Source: Acinetobacter sp. ANC 4169
GTDB taxonomy: Bacteria; Pseudomonadota; Gammaproteobacteria; Pseudomonadales; Moraxellaceae
DNA: 64,000 bases
Direction of reading: 5' to 3'
NCBI RefSeq assembly: GCF_002135355.1
Contig: NZ_NEGE01000010.1
Coordinates: forward strand, 8,287 to 72,286
This document shows positions 17,243 to 28,173 of the stretch, piece by piece. The notes below the pieces were generated by a model, which was not told the DNA's origin, searched no databases, and saw nothing but the letters and a program-made list of their open reading frames with translations. The stretch's first letter is position 1; each line of letters opens with the position of its first letter. Made by a program: the position numbers and the translations under genes.

Positions 17243-18618
17243 TCGTATTGCTCGCGATATTTACGCACGATATACAGTGCAACAATGTTCAGACCTAAAG
17301 TAATCACAAACAGGGTCAGACCTAAGGCAAATGCCACCAAAGCCTGTGGGCTGGCAAAGTCGGTATCCCCTGTCAGCTGATTGACAATGGTAATGGTCAC
17401 GGTTGAAATGGCTTCAAGCGGATTGACATGCAGTAATGGACTGTTGCCTGCAGCCAAAACCACAATCATGGTTTCACCAATGGCACGTGAAGCGGCAAGT
17501 AAGAATGCACCAATGATCCCCGGCAATGCTGCGGGTAAAACCACTTGGCGAATGGTTTCCGACTTGGTCGCACCTAGCCCTAAAGAACCATCACGCAGCG
17601 CACGAGGCACCTGGGTAATAATGTCATCTGAAAGTGATGAAACAAACGGGATAATCATAATCCCCATCACAAAACCGGCTGTTAAGGCACTGGTCGCATT
17701 AATTTCCAAACCTACCGCGGCACCCAGCATTTTAAAAAACGGGCCAATCACCATCAGGGCAAATACGCCATACACAATCGTAGGAATACCGGCCAACACT
17801 TCAATCGTGGGTTTTGCCCAAGAGCGAAAGCCAGAGGATGCATATTCAGCCAGATAGATGGCAATCATCAGTCCTACAGGCACTGCGACCAAGAGTGCAA
17901 TACCACTGACCATGAGCGTGCCCCAGAGCAGTGGCAGCAAACCATAACTTCCTTCGGCATTTCCTGATGTACTAAAACCGGGATTCCATTCTGTACCCAA
18001 GAAGAAATCGAGTGGGCTGACGAAGTGAAAGAAGCGCATCGCTTCACTAAACATCGACATGACAATACCGATGGTGGTTAAAATTGCCACCCCAGAACAC
18101 AGAGCCAAGGCCACATTGATGGTTTTTTCAACCTGATTACGGGCGCGATATTGTTGGGATACCCGTTTTTTGGCCCATACCAGCCCTATTAAGGCTGCGC
18201 AAATCACTACTGCCAATTTGGCAAAAGCACTAATGCTCTCAATTTTGGATAATTGTTGTGCAGCTGCAAGCTCATAGGCTGCTGCCTGATCACTGACACC
18301 AAAACCAGAGGCAATGTCTTGTACCCGGTCAATTAAAACTTCTACTCCGGCCTGGTCTAATGTAGCTGCAATATTTGCAGGGACATTACTTAATACCACG
18401 TGCCGCAAGATATTCGGTTCGACAATGTTCCAAACAAGTAAAATTAAAAGCGCAGGGATACCACACCATAAAGCCACCAATGCACCGTAATATCCCGGAC
18501 GAGAGTGCAGATTCGCGGTATTGTTGCCCTTACCTGCCAGCTTACGACTTTTAGATAATCCGATTTGATAAGCTACGGCAATCAAGGCCAATAACACACC
18601 TATGAGTAGCAGATTCAT
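17239..18618 (-). CDS. pstC: phosphate ABC transporter permease PstC
   Basis: 459 residues, longer than the roughly 320 of E. coli PstC. There are three or so N-terminal hydrophobic segments and a soluble stretch (about 75-130, NIAATLDQAGVEVLI region) before the conserved six-helix permease domain. The EAA loop reads RDGSLGLGATKSETIRQVV. It lies 103 bp after pstS with a hairpin between them and overlaps pstA by four bases. The extended N-terminus matches the long PstA here, so both extensions are probably a lineage trait and may pack together. Confidence 0.92.
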   Translation of the reverse strand: MNLLLIGVLLALIAVAYQIGLSKSRKLAGKGNNTANLHSRPGYYGALVALWCGIPALLILLVWNIVEPNILRHVVLSNVPANIAATLDQAGVEVLIDRVQDIASGFGVSDQAAAYELAAAQQLSKIESISAFAKLAVVICAALIGLVWAKKRVSQQYRARNQVEKTINVALALCSGVAILTTIGIVMSMFSEAMRFFHFVSPLDFFLGTEWNPGFSTSGNAEGSYGLLPLLWGTLMVSGIALLVAVPVGLMIAIYLAEYASSGFRSWAKPTIEVLAGIPTIVYGVFALMVIGPFFKMLGAAVGLEINATSALTAGFVMGIMIIPFVSSLSDDIITQVPRALRDGSLGLGATKSETIRQVVLPAALPGIIGAFLLAASRAIGETMIVVLAAGNSPLLHVNPLEAISTVTITIVNQLTGDTDFASPQALVAFALGLTLFVITLGLNIVALYIVRKYREQYE

Positions 18619-18682
18619 GTATTCTCCGGCATTTTTTCAATTTTCATGTTTTGAAAAATCCTTGTCTTTGCAAAAAGACTGA

Positions 18683-18702
18683 TGCTAGGAATCATCCTAG
18701 CA
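18683..18702 (-). terminator. pstS-pstC intercistronic hairpin (partial terminator)
   Basis: TGCTAGGA (18683-18690) is perfectly complementary to TCCTAGCA (18695-18702) around ATCA. On the minus strand it is followed within a few bases by TCTTTTT. A weak terminator or RNA stabiliser here would make pstS mRNA more abundant than pstCAB, as usual for binding-protein genes. Confidence 0.6.
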
Positions 18703-18721
18703 CCAGCTTCTATCATTATGA

Positions 18722-19747
18722 TTACTTAACCGCTTTACCAGCTTTTAATGCTGCAAGAACTTTTGCACGTTCTTTATCAGACATTGAAATTAGGCCAGCT
18801 TTTTCTAGCTTAGAACCTTTACCAGATACTTTTTTATTGATGAAGTATTCAGAGTACTGTTGTAAACCTTTGATTGATTTAAGGTGTTCACCTTTCACAT
18901 AGAAGAACAATGGACGTGATACCGGATAAGAACCATTAAGAATGGTTTTCTCTGATGGAATTACATTGTTCACGCTAGCTACACGTAATTTGTCGCGGTT
19001 CTGGTCATAGAAACCTAAACCGAATACGCCAATGGCACTTGGAGAGGTCTTTAAGCGGGCAAGCGTTTCAGTATAATCACCTGCGATTTCAATCACTTTA
19101 CCGTCTTTACGGAAATTAGCGCATGCTTTCTTCTGTGCATCTTTGTCTAAATTCTTGAAATATTCATAAGATTCACAACCGGCTTCAACCATTTTTTCCT
19201 GGAACACTTCACGCGTACCATGGTTAGAAGCTGGAATCACCAAAGTAATCGGTTCATTTGGCAGTGCTTTATCAATCTGGTTCCAACGTGTATAAGGGTT
19301 GGCTACCAATTTACCATTCGATGGCAATTCTGCTGCCAGTGCTGCAAACACATGTTGTGGACGTAATTTATAGGTCGCCTTCTTCGCATTAGATGCGAAT
19401 ACAATACCGTCATAACCTACTTTAACTTCAATCACCTGATTCACACCGGCTTTTTTACATGCAGCCAATTCAGAATCTTTAATCTTGCGTGATGCATTGG
19501 CGATGTCGATGGTATTATCACCTACACCCTGACAGAATTGTTTCAGACCGCCTGAGGTACCACCTGAACCAACAACTGGTGTTTTAAACTGCGGGAAAGT
19601 GTTGCCAAACTCTTCAGCTACAATACTTGCGTATGGTAAAACGGTTGAAGAACCAGCGATTTGGATCGTGTCACGAGCTGCATTTGCTGTGGTTGCTACA
19701 GCTGCCCCTGAAACTGCTAAAGCAAGTGCGATGTGATTTAAGCGCAT
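18722..19747 (-). CDS. pstS: periplasmic phosphate-binding protein PstS
   Basis: 341 residues with a Sec signal peptide (LNHIALALAVSGAAVATTANA). The mature protein has the phosphate-binding features IAGSSTVLPYA near the N-terminus, GSGGTSGGLKQFC, DIANASRKIKDSE and a loop rich in Ser/Thr/Gly. It binds inorganic phosphate in the periplasm and delivers it to PstCA. First gene of pstSCAB. Its upstream region carries three phased Pho-box repeats, so expression should rise in phosphate starvation through PhoB. The 19885-20103 ORF upstream is not convincing. Confidence 0.95.
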   Translation of the reverse strand: MRLNHIALALAVSGAAVATTANAARDTIQIAGSSTVLPYASIVAEEFGNTFPQFKTPVVGSGGTSGGLKQFCQGVGDNTIDIANASRKIKDSELAACKKAGVNQVIEVKVGYDGIVFASNAKKATYKLRPQHVFAALAAELPSNGKLVANPYTRWNQIDKALPNEPITLVIPASNHGTREVFQEKMVEAGCESYEYFKNLDKDAQKKACANFRKDGKVIEIAGDYTETLARLKTSPSAIGVFGLGFYDQNRDKLRVASVNNVIPSEKTILNGSYPVSRPLFFYVKGEHLKSIKGLQQYSEYFINKKVSGKGSKLEKAGLISMSDKERAKVLAALKAGKAVK

Positions 19748-19839
19748 TCTTTTCTCTCTTCATTAGATGCAATTTTGAAGTACGCCACTTTTTATTCAGT
19801 TTTGTACTTATTTCGTCCATTGCATTTTGATTTTAGAAT

Positions 19840-19868
19840 ATGACAAAGAAGTTACAGCATTGTGACGC
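19840..19868 (-). promoter_or_regulatory. Pho box: three 11-bp-spaced PhoB half-sites upstream of pstS
   Basis: On the minus strand, reading towards pstS: GCGTCAC (19868-19862), CTGTAAC (19857-19851) and TTGTCAT (19846-19840), each starting exactly 11 bases after the last. PhoB binds direct repeats of CTGTCAT with a 4-base AT-rich gap. The last copy is the closest match. This predicts PhoB-activated transcription of pstSCAB, starting between 19840 and 19748. Confidence 0.75.
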
Positions 19869-20062
19869 TTTGATGATAATTGTTCTATCCACTTTGATTT
19901 ATAAAATTTTCCTTTAAATTCAATATGTAAAATATTCTTTCAAAGATAATAAAAGTGGGTGTTTTGACGACGAATTTGTAATAATTCTTATATCTGTCAT
20001 TTTTGTATGATCTAAACCCTGTATGTTTTTTTAGAAAATCCTGAATTTGAACATACATACAC

Positions 20063-20093
20063 AAAAAAAAGGAGATCCATAGATCTCCTTTTT
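20063..20093 (-). terminator. intrinsic terminator after ddc
   Basis: GGAGATC (20071-20077) pairs with GATCTCC (20082-20088) around CATA, with a long T-run on the minus strand. It separates dat-ddc from the pst promoter. Confidence 0.85.
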
Positions 20094-20117
20094 CAATACT
20101 CAATACAACTACATCGA

Positions 20118-21650
20118 TTAATCAATCGCAGGTGTATATGTACCATCAGCAATTGCATCTTTAATACGGTCAGCTTCTGCAAGCACAAGTGCAAGCAAGT
20201 TCTTCACGTTTTCAAGTGTTGCTACCGGGCTTAAAGTGGTCATTTTCAATGATTGAACATCACCCACTTTAGTTACACCAATATTCGCTTCACCACGTGC
20301 AAACAACTCGTCTGCAACGTTCTGGTTGAGTGTATCTAACAATTCAGCTGGATAGCCTGCTGGTACCACACGGAACAATACAGAAGCAAATTGTGGATCA
20401 ACCAGCATCTCTAAACCAGCAGTTGCATTGATGTAGTCAGCCACTTCACGCGTCAACTTCACACCATGGTCGATCATCGAACCATAAAGCTCTTCACCCA
20501 ATGCTTCAACTGTCATCCACAATTTCAACGCATCAAAACGACGCGTGGTTTGTAATGACTTAGACACCAGGTTCGGCACACCATGTTCTTCATCATAAGC
20601 AGAGTTTAAGTACTCAGCTTCATAATGCATGAAACGGTAGTTCGCTTCGTCTTTCAACAAGAACGCGCCACAAGAAATGGTTTGGAAGTAATGTTTGTGG
20701 AAATCGAGTGTCACAGAATCAGACAATTCAATACCATCAAGCATAGAACGATAGTCATTTGACAGAATCAGTGCACCACCCCATGCCGCATCGATATGCA
20801 TCCACGCACCATATTTGTTGGTGATTGCACGGATTTGTTTCAATGGGTCAATCGCACCGGCATCGGTCGTACCTGCAGTTGCAACCACACATGCCACGAT
20901 CTTGCCTTCAGCCTGAAGCTGAGCCATGGTTTTTTCCAGTGCGTCTACATCCATCTGTGCATTGTTGTTCACAGGAACAGTGACCACAGACTGGAAGCCC
21001 ATGCCCATCATCGCCATGTTCTTTTGCACAGAGAAGTGTGCATTTTCAGAACAGATGACTTTGACATTACGCATAGCATCTGCAGGGATACCATCACGCT
21101 GAACTGACCACGGATTACCGTTTTCGTCTTTCCAGTTTTTCGCGACACACGCATCACGTGCCAGCAGCACACCCATCAAGTTAGACTGGGTACCACCAGA
21201 AGTGAACACACCTGCCTGACCTGAACCGTAGCCGACTTTTTGACGTAGCCAGTCAATCAGCTGAACTTCCATCAATGAACCGGCAGGGCTTTGATCCCAT
21301 GAGTCCATCGACTGGTTGGTTGCATTAATCAGCACTTCTGCAATTTGGCTCGCCACCATGGTCGGGCAATGCAAATGTGCTAACGAGTGCGGATGATGTA
21401 CTTTCAAGCTTTTGTTTAAGAAAAGCTCAACCATACGCTCAAGAGATTTATGTAAACCCATGCCTTCTTTTGAAGGATGAAATGCAATCGCACTGCGTAG
21501 CTCTTTAATGCTACCGCCGGTGTACATTTTGTCGTTTTGCAACCATGCTGAAACGGCTTTTACCGCTTCATCCATTGCCGACTGATAGTCAGCAATAGAC
21601 TGTGCATCATTGCAGAATAACGCTTTACGATGTTCTGCAAAATCAACCAT
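20118..21650 (-). CDS. ddc: L-2,4-diaminobutyrate decarboxylase
   Basis: 510 residues, a group II PLP-dependent decarboxylase. The PLP-binding lysine is in [11 protein letters not shown], preceded by [14 protein letters not shown] with the cofactor-binding Asp. The N-terminal [12 protein letters not shown] and [15 protein letters not shown] motifs match the DABA decarboxylase. The enzyme converts L-2,4-diaminobutyrate to 1,3-diaminopropane, completing the two-step route begun by Dat from aspartate semialdehyde. In A. baumannii this pair is required for surface-associated motility. The gene starts two bases after the dat stop, so translation is likely coupled. Confidence 0.95.
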   Translation of the reverse strand: MVDFAEHRKALFCNDAQSIADYQSAMDEAVKAVSAWLQNDKMYTGGSIKELRSAIAFHPSKEGMGLHKSLERMVELFLNKSLKVHHPHSLAHLHCPTMVASQIAEVLINATNQSMDSWDQSPAGSLMEVQLIDWLRQKVGYGSGQAGVFTSGGTQSNLMGVLLARDACVAKNWKDENGNPWSVQRDGIPADAMRNVKVICSENAHFSVQKNMAMMGMGFQSVVTVPVNNNAQMDVDALEKTMAQLQAEGKIVACVVATAGTTDAGAIDPLKQIRAITNKYGAWMHIDAAWGGALILSNDYRSMLDGIELSDSVTLDFHKHYFQTISCGAFLLKDEANYRFMHYEAEYLNSAYDEEHGVPNLVSKSLQTTRRFDALKLWMTVEALGEELYGSMIDHGVKLTREVADYINATAGLEMLVDPQFASVLFRVVPAGYPAELLDTLNQNVADELFARGEANIGVTKVGDVQSLKMTTLSPVATLENVKNLLALVLAEADRIKDAIADGTYTPAID

Positions 21651-21652
21651 GA

Positions 21653-23026
21653 TTACGCGCCTCGAGTTGCAACAAGTGCTTCAGCAAGAGCTTTTTTGAA
21701 GCGGACAATAACTTCTTCACATTCAGCTTGATTGATAATCAATGGGCAAAGTAAACGAATTACTGTACCGTTACGACCGCCTTTCTCTAACAAAAGTTTG
21801 TTGTCGAAACATGCTGCCTGGATTGCCGCTGCCAATTGACCATCACCGGGTAATGAACCCATGTGATCTGCCGCTTGACGTTCGTCAACAATTTCAACAC
21901 CAATCATTAAGCCACGACCACGTACGTTGCCGATACATGGGAATTCTACCGCTAATTTTTTAATTTCAGCTTGGAGGAAGTCACCACGCTCTTGAGCATT
22001 TTGCGCAAGATTTTGTTCTTTGATGGTTTTGATGGTCGCAAGACCTGTACCCATCGCCAACTGGTTACCACGGAAAGTACCGGTGTGACCCGCTGGCTGC
22101 CAAGCATCAAACTTACGTTTAATACCCAGTACTGCAAGTGGCAAGCTACCACCCACCGCCTTAGACATCACGATCACGTCAGGTTCAATACCTGCGTGTT
22201 CGAATGCGAACATTTTGCCTGAACGCGCAAAGCCTGCTTGAACTTCGTCAAGAATCAACACGATGTTGTGTTTTTCAGTCACTTCACGGATTTTTTTCAA
22301 CCATTTTACAGGTGCAGTCACCACACCGCCTTCACCTTGAATCGCTTCAAGAATCACCGCTGCTGGCTTGGTTACACCACTTTCTACATCTTCAATGAAG
22401 TTTTCGAAATAATAAGTCAAGGCATCAACACCCGCTTCACCACCAATACCCAATGGGCAACGGTATTCATGCGGATATGGCATAAACTGTACGCCTGGCA
22501 TTAAGCCATTCACTGAATTCTTCGCAGACAGGTTACCCGTCATTGCCAAAGAACCGTGAGTCATACCGTGATAGCCACCTGAGAAGCTGATCACTGAGCT
22601 ACGACCGGTATAGGTTTTTGCTAATTTAATTGCTGCTTCTGTACCGTCTGCACCAGACGGACCACAGAACTGTAGGCAATACTCTTCCTTCCCACCAGGG
22701 AGCTGTTCAAGTAATGCTTCAGTAAATGCATCTTTTAAAGGTGTCGTTAAATCTAAAGTATGTAATGGCAAACCACTCGCAAGAGTGTCCTGAATACTTT
22801 GAATTACCGCAGGATGATTATGGCCCAAAGCCAATGTTCCTGCCCCAGCTAAACAATCGAGGTACTCTGTACCTTCAACATCAGTAACCCAACAACCTAA
22901 GGCTTTTGCTATCGCTAACGGCAATTTACGTGGATAGCTACGAACATTGGATTCCATCTGGCTTTGGCGAGTCAAATAGTATTCGTTAGTAGACTTAGTG
23001 GCAGGATTTACAGAAGAAACGCTCAT
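21653..23026 (-). CDS. dat: diaminobutyrate--2-oxoglutarate transaminase
   Basis: 457 residues, class III PLP aminotransferase. The cofactor lysine lies in [17 protein letters not shown], the conserved [13 protein letters not shown] stretch precedes it, and [11 protein letters not shown] and [16 protein letters not shown] are near the start. It transfers an amino group from glutamate to L-aspartate-4-semialdehyde, giving L-2,4-diaminobutyrate for Ddc. First gene of the dat-ddc operon, whose promoter must lie in the upstream intergenic stretch. Confidence 0.95.
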   Translation of the reverse strand: MSVSSVNPATKSTNEYYLTRQSQMESNVRSYPRKLPLAIAKALGCWVTDVEGTEYLDCLAGAGTLALGHNHPAVIQSIQDTLASGLPLHTLDLTTPLKDAFTEALLEQLPGGKEEYCLQFCGPSGADGTEAAIKLAKTYTGRSSVISFSGGYHGMTHGSLAMTGNLSAKNSVNGLMPGVQFMPYPHEYRCPLGIGGEAGVDALTYYFENFIEDVESGVTKPAAVILEAIQGEGGVVTAPVKWLKKIREVTEKHNIVLILDEVQAGFARSGKMFAFEHAGIEPDVIVMSKAVGGSLPLAVLGIKRKFDAWQPAGHTGTFRGNQLAMGTGLATIKTIKEQNLAQNAQERGDFLQAEIKKLAVEFPCIGNVRGRGLMIGVEIVDERQAADHMGSLPGDGQLAAAIQAACFDNKLLLEKGGRNGTVIRLLCPLIINQAECEEVIVRFKKALAEALVATRGA

Positions 23027-23502
23027 ATCGAATTACCATCTCTGATATGGGTTGAAAGAAATAAGTCGGGTGACTTGTGGTCCTTTGACTCGGTGCTTTA
23101 TAGAATCTAGTTTGATGACTTGATTTATACATCATAACTAAACGGCGGATGATACAGAATTTTTCAATAAAATAAACAAGTTTTATGACTTTATCTGTCC
23201 AAAACCGATCGAAAAAATATATCAAGCCAAATCTTAGATTGAATTATCATCTTACAGTGTGACAGGCTAAAGAAAACCTTATTTTTATACTTTTTTTATG
23301 CAAAAGATTGGATTAACGTAATTACTTAAACTAAAGCACTTTAAGTATTTAATTTTTAAATGTTTTATTTACAAGTACTTTTTTGAAATAAAAATAAAAT
23401 CGATTACAATCTTGACACAAAGTCTACAAAAAATCCTCATGAAGTAGCGATACCATGCATACTAAAAGCTGAACCTTTCTTTACAAAAAACAGGTAAAAA
23501 TA
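23027..23502. promoter_or_regulatory. 476-bp AT-rich divergent promoter region
   Basis: No convincing gene is present. It must contain the promoter of dat-ddc (minus) and of the SIMPL protein gene (plus). A good -35-like TTGACA lies near 23414 on the plus strand but without a clear -10 at 16-18 bases. I could not assign transcription start sites or operators, and the minus-strand ORF at 22995-23225 overlaps dat and looks spurious. Confidence 0.4.
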
Positions 23503-24207
23503 ATGCGATATTTAACTCTCTCCTCTCTGGTACTTGCTGGCGTACTTTCAACGACTGCTTTTGCGCAGCAAACAGAACAGCTGAACTATAATTTAGTCAA
23601 TGTGCAAGCTGAAGCAACACGTCAAATTTCCAATGATGAAATGCATGCGGTTTTATATATTGAAAGAAGCAAGAAACAGCCAGCCGAACTTTCTGCACTC
23701 ATCACACAATTAATGAACCAAGCCATAGCAGCATCAAAAAAATATCCGCAAGTAAAAGTCGAAACGGGTGCTCAGAGCACTTATCCTGTTTATGACAATG
23801 ACAGCCAAAAATTGAAAGAATGGCGTGGTCGGGCAGAAATTCGTTTAGAAAGTACCGACTTTAAAGCCGTTAGCCAGTTGATCAGCGAATTGCAGCAGAA
23901 CTTCCAGACTCAGTCGATTAACTTTACTGTTTCTGATACACAACGTAAAAAAGTAGAAAATGAATTGATGGTGGAAGCCTCTAAAAACTTTCAGCAACGT
24001 GCACAAATGTTGACTTCGGCATGGAATAAATCAGGTTATCAATTGGTCAATTTAAATCTGAATACCAATAACTATTATCCGCAACCGGTGATGATGCGTG
24101 CCAATATGGCGAAATTTGCAGGTGCTGAAGCCGCCGATGCGCAAAATGTCGCCGCTGGTGAATCTAAAATTACTGTGAATGCCAATGGTTCAATTCAGTT
24201 TAAATAA
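23503..24207 (+). CDS. periplasmic SIMPL-domain (DUF541) protein
   Basis: 234 residues with a Sec signal peptide (RYLTLSSLVLAGVLSTTAFA, cleaved before QQT). The mature part is a SIMPL/DUF541 domain: VNVQAEATRQISNDEMHAVL near the start, a central WRGRAEIRLES strand and a C-terminal helix-strand ending ITVNANGSIQF. DUF541 proteins (Gram-negative YggE, BP26) are secreted oligomers linked to oxidative or envelope stress, but their molecular role is not settled. The gene stands alone and is followed by a strong terminator. Confidence 0.85.
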   Translation: MRYLTLSSLVLAGVLSTTAFAQQTEQLNYNLVNVQAEATRQISNDEMHAVLYIERSKKQPAELSALITQLMNQAIAASKKYPQVKVETGAQSTYPVYDNDSQKLKEWRGRAEIRLESTDFKAVSQLISELQQNFQTQSINFTVSDTQRKKVENELMVEASKNFQQRAQMLTSAWNKSGYQLVNLNLNTNNYYPQPVMMRANMAKFAGAEAADAQNVAAGESKITVNANGSIQFK

Positions 24208-24225
24208 TTAAATGCTGATTTAAAT

Positions 24226-24253
24226 AAAAACCGTGTACATACACGGTTTTTTT
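24226..24253 (+). terminator. intrinsic terminator
   Basis: CCGTGT (24231-24236) pairs with ACACGG (24241-24246), extended by A/T pairs and followed by a T-run. Confidence 0.8.
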
Positions 24254-24367
24254 ATGAGCAAATTAGGGTACTTACAACAATATAGCGACAATCCTATTAC
24301 GAGTTTCATTTTATTTTTCTTGTAAAATCACCCCATCTTTCAGCTTTTATCTCCCCCTCACTACCAC

Positions 24368-24964
24368 ATGTCCATTGAAAATTTAAATCTTGATCTGTTT
24401 AGCATCCTGAACGTACCTGAACAGGCCTCTCCTTTGATGATGCACTTTGCCACTTTTGTCGCCCATGACTTAGTCTTTCTTCTGGTTATCTGCTTTGCCT
24501 TGTTTTGGCTTTATGGGAGTCAAAATTCAAAAACCCTGATTCTAAAAGCCTTTATATTTTGTTGCATTGCCCTTTCCATCAGCGAAGTAGCATCTTACCT
24601 GTTCAATACTCCCCGTCCTTTTGTAAGGCATGTCGGTCAGACTTTAATTACACACGAAGCAACAGGATCATTTCCCAGCAATCACATGACCATTTTTAGC
24701 AGTATTGCCTTTGCTTATTATTTCTCGGCACGACGGGATATTGGCAGATTTTTGCTGGCAGTTGCATGGTTGGTGGCATGGTCACGGGTTTATGTGGGTG
24801 TGCATTTCCCGATTGATATGCTGGGTGCCTTTGTCTTGTCGTGGGTGGTAAATCTTGCAGGGTTAAAACTATGGAACTGCTATCAGGCAAAACTGATGTC
24901 TGGGGTGATGTGGATGTATCAAAAGTTGTTTAATCCGCTGATTCAAAAAGGCCTGATTAAATAA
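24368..24964 (+). CDS. PAP2-family phosphatase, probable undecaprenyl-diphosphatase
   Basis: 198 residues with five or six membrane helices. The three PAP2 phosphatase motifs appear in order: a KxxxxxxRP-like end in NTPRPFVRH, GSFPSNHMT (PSGH-type; Asn replaces Gly) and SRVYVGVHFPIDMLG (SRxxxxxHxxxD). This pattern is typical of BcrC/YbjG-type undecaprenyl pyrophosphate phosphatases that recycle the lipid carrier for peptidoglycan synthesis at the periplasmic face. BcrC proteins also carry PSNH. A phosphatidylglycerophosphatase role cannot be excluded. The gene ends in a bidirectional terminator facing proB. Confidence 0.8.
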   Translation: MSIENLNLDLFSILNVPEQASPLMMHFATFVAHDLVFLLVICFALFWLYGSQNSKTLILKAFIFCCIALSISEVASYLFNTPRPFVRHVGQTLITHEATGSFPSNHMTIFSSIAFAYYFSARRDIGRFLLAVAWLVAWSRVYVGVHFPIDMLGAFVLSWVVNLAGLKLWNCYQAKLMSGVMWMYQKLFNPLIQKGLIK

Positions 24965-24989
24965 CTCAACCACTATACATAAAAGACAT

Positions 24990-25020
24990 AAAAAATCCCG
25001 CTCTAAAGCGGGATTTTTTA
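24990..25020. terminator. bidirectional intrinsic terminator
   Basis: AAAAATCCCGCT (24991-25002) pairs with AGCGGGATTTTT (25007-25018). It lies between the converging PAP2 and proB genes. Confidence 0.85.
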
Positions 25021-25045
25021 ATCTCTAAACTTGAATCTAAATGAC

Positions 25046-26179
25046 TTAATAAATCGCCATATGGTTACGATGAATCATCTCAAGGGAACGCGCTTCACCC
25101 AAAACCTGATGCACTTTATCCGATGCCAAACCTTTGACAATTTCAGCAGAACGCGAACTGAAGTTGACGCGACCAACAGCAATGCGATGGCCCTCTTGGT
25201 CCACACATTCAACCACATCACCACGTTCAAAGTGACCTTCCACAGCTTTCACCCCTACAGGTAACAGACTGCGATGGTTTTCTTTAATCGCTTTGACTGC
25301 ACCATCATCCAGCACCAAACGGCCAGCCGTTTGTAAGTGTGCCGCCAACCATTGCTGATGCGCGGTAATACGGTCATTATCGGTAATGAACAAAGTTCCT
25401 AACAATTCGCCCGACATTAAGCGAGCAAGCACATTGTCACTTTCACCACTGGCAATCAGCGTTGGACAACCCGATTTTGCCGCCAAACGTGCAGCACGAA
25501 CTTTGGTCAGCATACCGCCACGGCCAAATTTACCGCCACCACCTGCCATGTCAAACAGGCTTTCATCCAATGCACGCACGGTATGGAACAGTTTGGCATC
25601 CGGATTTGAACGCGGGTCAGAATCAAACATGCCTTGCTGATCAGTCAGGATAATCAGCAAATCGGCATGCACCTGACCTGCCACCATAGCAGCCAGGGTA
25701 TCGTTATCACCAAAGCGGATTTCATCGGTCGATACTGTGTCATTTTCATTGATCACAGGTACCACATGCCAGTCAATCAGGTTCTGTAAGGCATCACATG
25801 AATTAAGATAACGACGACGGTCTGCCAGGTCATCATGGGTTAATAAAACCTGAGCCGTTTGAATGGAATGCTTTTCCAATACACTTGACCAGGTCTGAAT
25901 CAGCCCCATTTGACCAATGGCAGCACAGGCCTGAAGACTGGGTAGATCGGTGGGTCGATTCTCAAGTTTCATTCGAACCATACCTTCAGCCACAGCACCG
26001 GAAGACACCAGAATAATCTCATGTCCTGCATTGTGCAGATCTGCAATCTGTTTCGCCCAATGCGAAATTGCATCCAGATCTAACCCTGTTCCGTTTGCTG
26101 TGAGTAAAGATGATCCGATTTTAACAACGATTCGTTTACAAGCCTTGAGCTGACGTTGCCCATCTACCACTTCTATCAT
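25046..26179 (-). CDS. proB: glutamate 5-kinase ProB
   Basis: 377 residues: amino-acid kinase domain (about 10-260) and C-terminal PUA domain (about 285-365). KIGSSLLT near the start binds ATP, with [10 protein letters not shown] and [18 protein letters not shown] forming the substrate site, and [18 protein letters not shown] further on. It phosphorylates glutamate to gamma-glutamyl phosphate, the first step of proline synthesis, and is usually feedback-inhibited by proline. It is 29 bp downstream of obgE on the same strand, a conserved pair; proA is not in the window. Confidence 0.95.
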   Translation of the reverse strand: MIEVVDGQRQLKACKRIVVKIGSSLLTANGTGLDLDAISHWAKQIADLHNAGHEIILVSSGAVAEGMVRMKLENRPTDLPSLQACAAIGQMGLIQTWSSVLEKHSIQTAQVLLTHDDLADRRRYLNSCDALQNLIDWHVVPVINENDTVSTDEIRFGDNDTLAAMVAGQVHADLLIILTDQQGMFDSDPRSNPDAKLFHTVRALDESLFDMAGGGGKFGRGGMLTKVRAARLAAKSGCPTLIASGESDNVLARLMSGELLGTLFITDNDRITAHQQWLAAHLQTAGRLVLDDGAVKAIKENHRSLLPVGVKAVEGHFERGDVVECVDQEGHRIAVGRVNFSSRSAEIVKGLASDKVHQVLGEARSLEMIHRNHMAIY

Positions 26180-26208
26180 CTTGTCCTCAGTTACTCATAT
26201 TTCAGAGC

Positions 26209-27435
<1,227 letters not shown>

Positions 27436-27680
27436 CTAAAAACTTTAAAACCCCATATTCTGCCATATTTTAAAGGATTTCTCGAATAGAATTATTCAGC
27501 AATACTATAAATTTCGTTCAGCTTATTGTTTTTCTAAAAGAATAGTTTAACTCTATAGATAAAATTGAGGAACATCAGTGCATTTATAAAATTGAGTGAT
27601 CGTTACTATTGAGATCACCCAAATTAAATAGCGGGCATCCCAATTTCATTGACAGCAGCCTAGCCAAAACCCCAGTTAAC

Positions 27681-28055
27681 TTATTTTGCCACGCGTTGCT
27701 GATTCTCCAAAATCTCAGGCAAACTTTTTTCAATCCAGCCAATCAGATAATTCATTTTTTCTGCAGCTTGCGAACCTAAAATGGTCAACTGATATTCCAC
27801 TTTGGGTGGCACCACCGGATAGACCGTACGTAAAATAAAACCATCCTGTTCCAGCATTTTCAGCGTTTGTGACAACATCTTTTCACTCACCCCTTCAATC
27901 CGCTGTTTCAGTTCACTAAAACGATGTACCCCATCACTTAAACAGCGTAAAACCAATACCGACCATTTGTTCGCGAGATGTTCCAATATTTCTCGTGATG
28001 GACATTCAGTGGATAAAACTTGACCTAATAATTTACTGGTTGCGTAGGCTGTCAT
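27681..28055 (-). CDS. HxlR-family transcriptional regulator (YtfH-like)
   Basis: 124 residues from ATG 28055 with AGGAG seven bases upstream; a TTG one codon earlier is less likely. The winged-helix core shows the HxlR pattern: Cys in STECPSREILEHLANKWSVLVL, then RFSELKQRIEGVSEKMLSQTLKMLEQDG and PPKVEYQLT. HxlR proteins are dimeric repressors, some of which sense oxidants or electrophiles through that conserved cysteine. It is divergent from an NmrA/QOR2-type reductase, the same arrangement as E. coli ytfH-ytfG, which suggests it controls that gene through the palindrome between them. Confidence 0.85.
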   Translation of the reverse strand: MTAYATSKLLGQVLSTECPSREILEHLANKWSVLVLRCLSDGVHRFSELKQRIEGVSEKMLSQTLKMLEQDGFILRTVYPVVPPKVEYQLTILGSQAAEKMNYLIGWIEKSLPEILENQQRVAK

Positions 28056-28079
28056 CAATTCTCTCCTGGGGGTAATAAG

Positions 28080-28112
28080 CTTACTTTTTAGTACGTACTT
28101 ACATTTAGTAAG
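28080..28112. promoter_or_regulatory. probable HxlR operator between the divergent genes
   Basis: A perfect 10-base palindrome AGTACGTACT (28090-28099) is nested in an outer inverted pair CTTACT (28080-28085) and AGTAAG (28107-28112). It is centred in the 118-bp divergent promoter region. HxlR regulators commonly bind such palindromes near their own promoter. Confidence 0.55.
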
Positions 28113-28173
28113 TTAACAGATTAAGATTTAGCCATCAAGTACATTTATTCAGCAAAATCCAGAGGTTCATGTT

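Noticed and set aside
19885..20103. 72-codon minus-strand ORF upstream of pstS
   Set aside because: It overlaps the ddc terminator, has no ribosome-binding site I can see and shows an AT-driven composition. The region is better explained as promoter.
22995..23225. 76-codon minus-strand ORF overlapping the dat start
   Set aside because: It runs into dat in another frame within an AT-rich promoter region, and its sequence does not resemble a protein family.
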